Of a stretch of 10,277 nt of DNA, positions 6,065 to 10,277 are shown in pieces. This DNA is from an uncultured Eubacterium sp. (GTDB taxonomy: Bacteria > Bacillota > Clostridia > Eubacteriales > Eubacteriaceae). The notes beneath the pieces are model-generated. The model searched no databases, was not told the origin of the DNA, and saw only the letters and a list, made by a program, of their open reading frames with translations. The position numbers and the translations under genes were made by a program. The DNA lies in NCBI GenBank assembly GCA_902784045.1, contig CACZTE010000209.1:1-10277 (forward strand), in the 5' to 3' direction. The first letter of the stretch is position 1. Each line of letters begins with the position of its first letter.

Positions 6065-6099
6065 AAACCCGGACAGGAGAGAAACTGACCGGGTTTTTT
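6065..6099 (+). terminator. Rho-independent terminator
   Basis: AAACCCGG (6065-6072) pairs with CCGGGTTT (6089-6096). The stem continues, after an A/A mismatch, with CAG/CTG (6074-6076, 6085-6087). T's run from 6094 to 6099. It ends the 5476-6053 unit, 12 bases after the stop. Confidence 0.9.
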
Positions 6100-6858
6100 C
6101 ATACCAATTATTAGGAGCGTCTGCCGTGATACAAAAATCAAAACAGATTTTTGATATGATTGTTTTATCGAAAACGTATTTAAAAAAGCATAAATATAAA
6201 AGATTTTGTATTTCTATTCAATCAAGCGTACTTGGTTTTATTACATGGTAAAAAGCCAAATTGTCTATTCCATTTTGAAAGAAACAAAGTTCCTAATGCG
6301 GTTCATAAGGAAAACCGTGTCTTTTTATTGAAATTTGAGAAAAATAATCATTTCCGGTGAAGATTATGCTTTGAAGGATGACGGTTGCAAATAAATAAAG
6401 TTAATAATAACAGTAAATATGATTTTTTTGAAACTTAAATCATTCTAAATTTTGTGGATGACCCTGTTTTTATGCCGAAACGCATAGAATAAATATAACG
6501 AAAGCATTGATGGCTTAACAAGCATGCCATTAATCGGGAATCGATTCTTTTATACAATCGGTCACGACGGTGACGCGTTTTTTTATTCGACGGCGGAATC
6601 CGTGTTTCATGTGATGAAATCACTTTTCCGCTCCGGCAAAATCATTTCAAGAATAAGACAAAGGAGTGCCAAAGCCTGACGAATCATGGTTGTTGTTGAT
6701 GTTTGATGAGTAACGATTTGTTTTATCGGCAGCGATATCATTTCAGAGAAAATCTTTTTTCAGCAGAAAGATAACGTTTTGTCCGCCAATCAATCGGCAG
6801 TGAAATAATGTTTTAGCTCTCAAATTGTTTGGATTCAGCCAGGCCGCGGCAAAAAACG
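6100..6858. other. AT-rich intergenic region without a convincing gene
   Basis: About 760 bases, clearly more AT-rich than the flanks up to about 6450. I find no ORF with both a ribosome binding site and sensible composition. Visible items: a perfect 8-base stem CAAAAATC/GATTTTTG (6132-6153); a terminator-like hairpin at 6561-6584; a palindrome TTTCATgtgATGAAA with GTGAT/ATCAC (6605-6623); a purine stretch AAAGGAG (6660-6666) with no usable start after it; and ATCGGCAG twice (near 6728 and 6793). The promoter of the downstream secreted-protein gene should be in the last 150 bases; TTGTCC (6779-6784) with AATAAT (6804-6809) is the best but poor candidate. It may be a decayed region, a small-RNA locus or a long untranslated leader. 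Confidence 0.5.
6561..6584 (+). terminator. Terminator-like hairpin in the intergenic region
   Basis: GTCAC (6561-6565), loop GACG, GTGAC (6570-6574), then GCG and seven T's (6578-6584). There is no gene upstream on this strand after the terminator at 6065-6099, so it may end an unannotated small RNA arising between about 6150 and 6500. The stem is short. Confidence 0.45.
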
Positions 6859-9362
6859 ATGCGAAAAAAATCATTAACTATTCTTCTTACAACGTCCATG
6901 CTTCTAAGCACTGCTGTGATGCCGGTGATGGCGGCGACGGAACAGTCGGCGACAACCTCACAAACAACGGAATTGTTGAAACAGTTGACGGCCTTGAGAC
7001 ATCTTTATCGCAAATCGCGAATGTCGATGCCATGACATCCCAGACAAACGGCACACTCACATTCAGCGATACCAATCCCTCTTACACGATTAGTGAATCC
7101 GGAACATATACCGTTACCGGCTCTTGCGCCGAAGGCAGGTTGGTCATTGATAAAGGTTTAAATGTCACCTTAAACATGACCGATTTGAATTTATCATCGA
7201 GTACGACGGCTCCCGTGGTCATCAAAAAAGGCAGCACTGTGAATCTGGTACTCTCCGGCACCAACACCTTGACGGATAAAGAGGACGCTTCGACGGAAGA
7301 CACCAATGACGCTTTTGAAGGCGCCTGCATCAAGGTTAAAAGCGGCTCTGTCCTGAACATCTCTGGGGATGGTACATTAAATACCGACGCGTCATCGTGT
7401 AAAAACGGCATTAAAGGCGCTGCGACATCGACGATTACCGTTGATAGTGGAATTCTCAATATAACATCGGCCAATACCGGATTGGCCGCCGACGGCGAAG
7501 TGATTGTCAATGGCGGTAATGTCAATATCACCTGCGAAAATGACGGCATTAAATCCGAACCCGATGTTGAAAGCGGCGACACCGAATCGAAGGGAACCGT
7601 GACCATTAACGGCGGCGATATCAATATCAAAGGCGCGGATAACGGCACCGATGATGAATCCAGCGACGGTATTTACGGTTATTACGAAGCGAATATCCTC
7701 GGCGGTCATCTCACCATTGATACCGGTGATGACGGTATTCACAGCGAATACACGACAACCATCGGCGCTATCGGCACTGCGGGTCCAAGCATTAACATCA
7801 CCAATTGTACTGAAGGGATTGAAGGCGCCACCGTCAATCTCAACAGCGGCACAGCTAATGTTGTTTCCGATGATGACGGCATCAACGCCGCCAACGGCGA
7901 CATTACCGGTTGGAACTACGCGATTAATATCGCTGGAGGAACCTGGACAATTGACGCTGAAGGCGACGCGATTGACTCCAATGGAACGCTTAATGTGACT
8001 GGCGGAACGACGGAAGTCTACGGCCCCAAAACCCAAAGCGACAATTCAGCCATCGATTTTGACGGACAATGCACTGTTACCGGCGGGACGCTTCTTGGCG
8101 CGGATAACGGCGGCATGATGGCAAACCCGTCTACAGCTTATTTAAACTTTACCAACGCGGGAATTTCAAAAGGCGCGTCGGTTGTCATAAAAAACAGTTC
8201 CGGCGATACGATTTATGAAACGACGGGTATCAAAAACGCGAATCACGTTATTTTCGCGGCACCGGATTTTAGCGGACAATACACACTGTATGTGAACGGT
8301 GCCCAAAAAGCCACGGCAACAGCCGGTCAAAACGGCACGATGCCCGGCGGAGAGGGACAACCCCAACCGGGACAGGACAGTCAGATGCAGGCGCAGACAA
8401 CTGTTGAATGGGTTAACATGCCGACAAAAACGACTTATACCATCGGGAAGGATTCAGCTCTTGATGTCACAGGAGGTCAGATTAAAGTAACGACAACCGG
8501 CGCGCAACCCGGTCAGATGCCTGAGAACAAGCATCAAAACAGTCAACGACCGGAACAGGGTGGTTTCAAAGGGCTGACCCAAAGCGTTTCCGACTCGATT
8601 GAAGGGGCTCTCAACACGGCCGCAGGTGTTTTTTCGGATTTGAGCGACGACAACTATGCCATGCCCGGTCAGCCAAGCGGAGCACCCGGTCAGACTTCAA
8701 CGCAAACGGTGGATCTTGACGCGGCATGGTGTTCGGGTTTTGACGCGACTAAAGCCGGCACCCAAACCATCACCGTCACGTATCCCGGGGCATCCAATAC
8801 ATTGACCTTTGACGTCACCGTCAAAAGCGCTGAAGGAAGCGGCTCTTCCGAATCCAACGGGCAAGGCAGCAACACCGTCACCAAAAACGCCAAGCTTTAT
8901 TACCGCGCCCATGTGCAGAATATCGGCTGGCAAAACTATGACGGCAAACAATGGCTTGCCGCCGATGAGACAAGCGAAGCCGGCACCCACGGCAAAAGCC
9001 TTCGTATGGAGGCCATTGAAATTGCCGTACCTCAGGGCTATGTCCTTTCCGGTTATGCCCATGTGCAAAACATCGGCAATATCAACGTCGAAAAATTGCG
9101 CACCGTCACCCTCAAAGACGAAAATGGCAATGACGCTGCCTACGATGTCTATTTCCTTGGAACGACAGGAAAAAGTTTACGTGTAGAAGCCGTTCAAATT
9201 GCTATCACCAAAGACGGCGGGACTTCCGACTTTGATTTAAGTTACGAAACCCATGTGCAAAATATCGGCTGGATGGGATTTGTTAAAAGCGGAGAGTTGG
9301 CCGGCACGCAAGGACAGAGTCTCCGAATGGAAGCGATGCATTTGGTGACGACGTCCAAATAA
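6859..9362 (+). CDS. Secreted Cthe_2159-type carbohydrate-binding beta-helix protein with Ig-like and ChW domains, frameshifted
   Basis: The gene is read in two frames. ATG 6859 opens a clear signal peptide (MRKKSLTILLTTSM..., cleavage near MPVMAA), but this frame stops at 7033-7035. The mature protein continues in the frame that has its stop at 9360-9362, so a -1 shift (or one missing base) is needed between about 6940 and 7035. Domains by position: about 7090-8300 a right-handed beta-helix of the Cthe_2159 carbohydrate-binding type (repeated NGG.NI, DDGI, SDGIYG motifs); 8310-8390 a Gly/Gln/Pro linker; 8403-8826 a Big_3-like Ig domain (MPTKTTYTIGKDSALDVTGG, then CSGFDATKAGTQTITVTYPG) split by a 68-residue Gln/Pro-rich insert; 8892-9347 three ChW repeats. 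A role in binding polysaccharide at the cell surface follows from the families. No cell-wall sorting signal and no good ribosome binding site are seen. Whether the gene is broken, an assembly error or recoded is open. Confidence 0.85.
6940..7035 (+). other. Frameshift interval between signal peptide and mature domain
   Basis: The signal-peptide frame reads sensibly to about MAATEQSATTSQTTELLK (6928-6981), then turns into LRHLYRKSRMSMP and stops at 7035. The mature frame reads sensibly from about ETVDGLETSLSQIANVDAM (6976-7032) onward. The change is therefore probably near 6970-6995. No X-XXY-YYZ slippery heptamer in the right phase and no long homopolymer is present there, so a point deletion is more likely than programmed slippage. 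Confidence 0.75.
8892..9029 (+). repeat. ChW repeat 1
   Basis: Codes KLYYRAHVQNIGWQ... to ...GKSLRMEAIEIAV, the clostridial hydrophobic repeat with conserved Trp (IGW) and the closing G.SLRMEAI motif. ChW repeats are found in secreted or surface proteins of clostridia, probably as interaction modules. Confidence 0.88.
9042..9209 (+). repeat. ChW repeat 2 (degenerate: Trp lost, insertion)
   Basis: Codes VLSGYAHVQNIGNIN... to ...GKSLRVEAVQIAIT. The hallmark Trp is replaced by Asn (IGN), and the middle is longer than in the other two copies (TLKDENGNDAAYDVYFLG). The DNA around CCATGTGCA is nearly the same as in repeats 1 and 3. Confidence 0.8.
9237..9347 (+). repeat. ChW repeat 3
   Basis: Codes LSYETHVQNIGWMGFVKSG to GQSLRMEAMHLV, a compact canonical ChW unit ending five codons before the stop at 9360-9362. 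Trp is present. Confidence 0.87.
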
Positions 9363-9371
9363 ACATCGTGT

Positions 9372-9416
9372 GTGGTTTGATTTTGGTTAAAGATCTTCTT
9401 CCAAACCGCTTTTTTC
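9372..9416 (+). terminator. Rho-independent terminator of the secreted-protein gene
   Basis: GTGGTTTG (9372-9379) pairs with CAAACCGC (9402-9409), including one G-U, followed by six T's. The loop contains the self-complementary AAGATCTT (9389-9396), which may shorten it. Confidence 0.7.
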
Positions 9417-9451
9417 AATAAAAATGTCTCATTTACTCAACCCTCCTTTTT

Positions 9452-9533
9452 AAAAAAGCTCCGACTTGAAGGCAATCCCTTTCATCAGATTTTGTCTGAC
9501 GAGGGGATTCTATCAAGCAGATGGGCTTTTTTT
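9452..9533. other. Long imperfect hairpin, possible bidirectional terminator or small RNA
   Basis: Nested arms: AAAAAAGCTC (9452-9461) with GGGCTTTTTT (9523-9532); CTTGA (9465-9469) with TCAAG (9513-9517); AATCCC (9474-9479) with GGGATT (9504-9509); TCAGA (9485-9489) with TCTGA (9495-9499), loop TTTTG. Together this is an 80-base rod with small internal loops. It ends in T's on the + strand and, with TTTTTT before AAAAAGGAGGG, on the minus strand. It lies between one terminator and the next promoter. Function unknown. Confidence 0.5.
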
Positions 9534-9546
9534 CATGACCGGCGCT

Positions 9547-9574
9547 TTGCGGCGTACGATTTTATTGTTATAAT
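9547..9574 (+). promoter_or_regulatory. Extended -10 promoter of the ttcA-like gene
   Basis: TTGCGG (9547-9552), a 16-base spacer, and TATAAT (9569-9574) preceded by TGT, which makes an extended -10. The start should be near 9581, about 32 bases before the ATG at 9613. Confidence 0.75.
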
Positions 9575-9612
9575 TGAAAAAATAATGATTATTGAGTTTG
9601 AAAGGTTAGCCG

Positions 9613-10277
9613 ATGAACGATAATTCCAAAGCTAAACAAAACATCGTTTCGGAAAACGATGATGCATCCGAAAAAGCAAAAGTTCCCTCGCGGGCCCGCG
9701 CTATTGAGCGAAGCATCATCAAAAAATTCCGTCCGACAATTTGGCGGCCCTTTGTCCGTGCCGTTAACGATTATGATCTTATTGCGCCCGGCGATAAAAT
9801 TGCTGTGTGTATTTCCGGCGGAAAGGATTCTATGCTGATGGCCAAGCTTTTCCAGGAGCTTAAGCGCCACGGCAAAATCCCCTTTGAGTTGGCCTTCCTT
9901 TCAATGGATCCCGGCTATCACGCTATCAACGCGGAGAAAATCAGGCAAAACGCGGAACTTTTAGATATTCCGCTGACGACCTTTAAGACTCAAATTTTTG
10001 ATATTGTGGATCACATCCCCTCGTCGCCTTGTTATCTTTGCGCCCGGATGCGCCGCGGTTATTTGTACGACAACGCGCGGAAATTAGGCTGCAACAAAAT
10101 CGCTCTCGGTCATCATTTTGATGATGTGATCGAGACGATTGTGATGGGGATGCTTTACGGCGGTCAGATTCAGACGATGATGCCCAAGCTGCACAGCACC
10201 AATTTTGAAGGGATGGAACTCATCCGGCCGATGTCGCTTATTCGAGAGCAGGCAATCATTCATTGGGCAGATTATAA
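9613..10277 (+). CDS. ttcA: TtcA-like tRNA 2-thiocytidine biosynthesis protein (partial, 3' end outside window)
   Basis: The reading frame is open from ATG 9613 to the right edge (221 codons); the TAA in the last bases is out of frame. AAAGG at 9601-9605 is the ribosome binding site. After a polar, lysine-rich N-terminal tail of about 35 residues comes a PP-loop ATPase domain: CISGGKDSM at 66-74 is the ATP pyrophosphate loop, and PCYLCARMRRG (Cys140, Cys143) is the CxxC that, in TtcA, holds a [4Fe-4S] cluster. LGHHFDDVIET at 165-175 is the next family motif. TtcA adenylates and thiolates cytidine 32 in tRNA. The domain order and CxxC fit TtcA rather than TilS or MnmA. The gene symbol is by family; members in clostridia may modify another tRNA position. 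Transcribed from its own promoter. Confidence 0.87.
   Translation, partial: MNDNSKAKQNIVSENDDASEKAKVPSRARAIERSIIKKFRPTIWRPFVRAVNDYDLIAPGDKIAVCISGGKDSMLMAKLFQELKRHGKIPFELAFLSMDPGYHAINAEKIRQNAELLDIPLTTFKTQIFDIVDHIPSSPCYLCARMRRGYLYDNARKLGCNKIALGHHFDDVIETIVMGMLYGGQIQTMMPKLHSTNFEGMELIRPMSLIREQAIIHWADY

Noticed and set aside
6660..6714. AAAGGAG followed by GTG and a 15-codon frame
   Set aside because: There is no spacing between the ribosome binding site and the start codon, and the peptide has no recognisable features.
6825..6858. TTG 6825 or TTG 6829 as start of the large secreted protein
   Set aside because: Neither has a ribosome binding site; the first gives no signal peptide, and the second only lengthens the basic N-terminus in front of ATG 6859.
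7082..8036. Long minus-strand reading frames (188 and 214 codons) opposite the beta-helix gene
   Set aside because: They are caused by the repetitive codon pattern of the beta-helix gene; their translations look like mirror composition, not proteins.
1..10277. CRISPR array or tRNA gene
   Set aside because: No regularly spaced repeats and no cloverleaf with a T-loop GTTCGANTC pattern were seen on either strand.

Overview
The window looks like chromosome from a low-to-mid GC Gram-positive anaerobe (Bacillota, class Clostridia, perhaps an Eubacterium/Pseudoramibacter-type organism). I base this on strong AGGAG-type ribosome binding sites, sigma-A-like promoters, many rho-independent terminators, GBS Bsp-like and ChW (clostridial hydrophobic, conserved W) repeat domains in secreted proteins, and a bacterial group II intron. 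The species cannot be proved from the sequence. All the protein genes I support lie on the + strand; the only clear minus-strand element is the intron.

Layout. 1-621 is the 5' part of a group II intron on the minus strand, cut by the left window edge; its reverse transcriptase would lie outside. 625-664 is a hairpin directly at the insertion point. 808-1590 is surE (5'-nucleotidase). 1834-2553 is a DUF5131/Gp37-Gp68 three-cysteine protein, and 2589-3527 is a multi-pass membrane protein built from two tandem copies of one module. A good promoter (3606-3634) and a hairpin-containing leader precede a two-gene unit with an ATGA overlap: a small membrane-anchored protein (3730-4089) and a secreted GBS-Bsp-like/glycerophosphodiesterase protein (4086-5186), closed by a textbook terminator.

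A second promoter (5225-5254) overlaps that terminator. Its predicted start falls on the first base of a closed, multibranched RNA fold (5261-5420) that I cannot assign to a known family. This fold is the leader of, or a separate RNA in front of, two tiny overlapping genes: a stand-alone FakA/DAK-type C-terminal domain (5476-5727) and an unrecognised 108-aa protein (5727-6053), followed by a terminator.

About 760 AT-rich bases with no convincing gene (6100-6858) lead to a large secreted protein gene (6859-9362): signal peptide, Cthe_2159-type beta-helix carbohydrate-binding domain, an Ig-like (Big_3-type) domain interrupted by a low-complexity insert, and three ChW repeats. The signal peptide and the mature domain are in different frames, so the gene carries a frameshift as given. 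After a terminator and a long imperfect hairpin, an extended -10 promoter drives a TtcA-like tRNA thiolation gene that runs off the right edge.

How the genes fit together: the two secreted proteins suggest surface or polysaccharide/phosphodiester interaction with the environment. surE and the ttcA-like gene are housekeeping. The most unexplained part is the structured RNA plus the FakA-C-like gene pair at 5225-6099.
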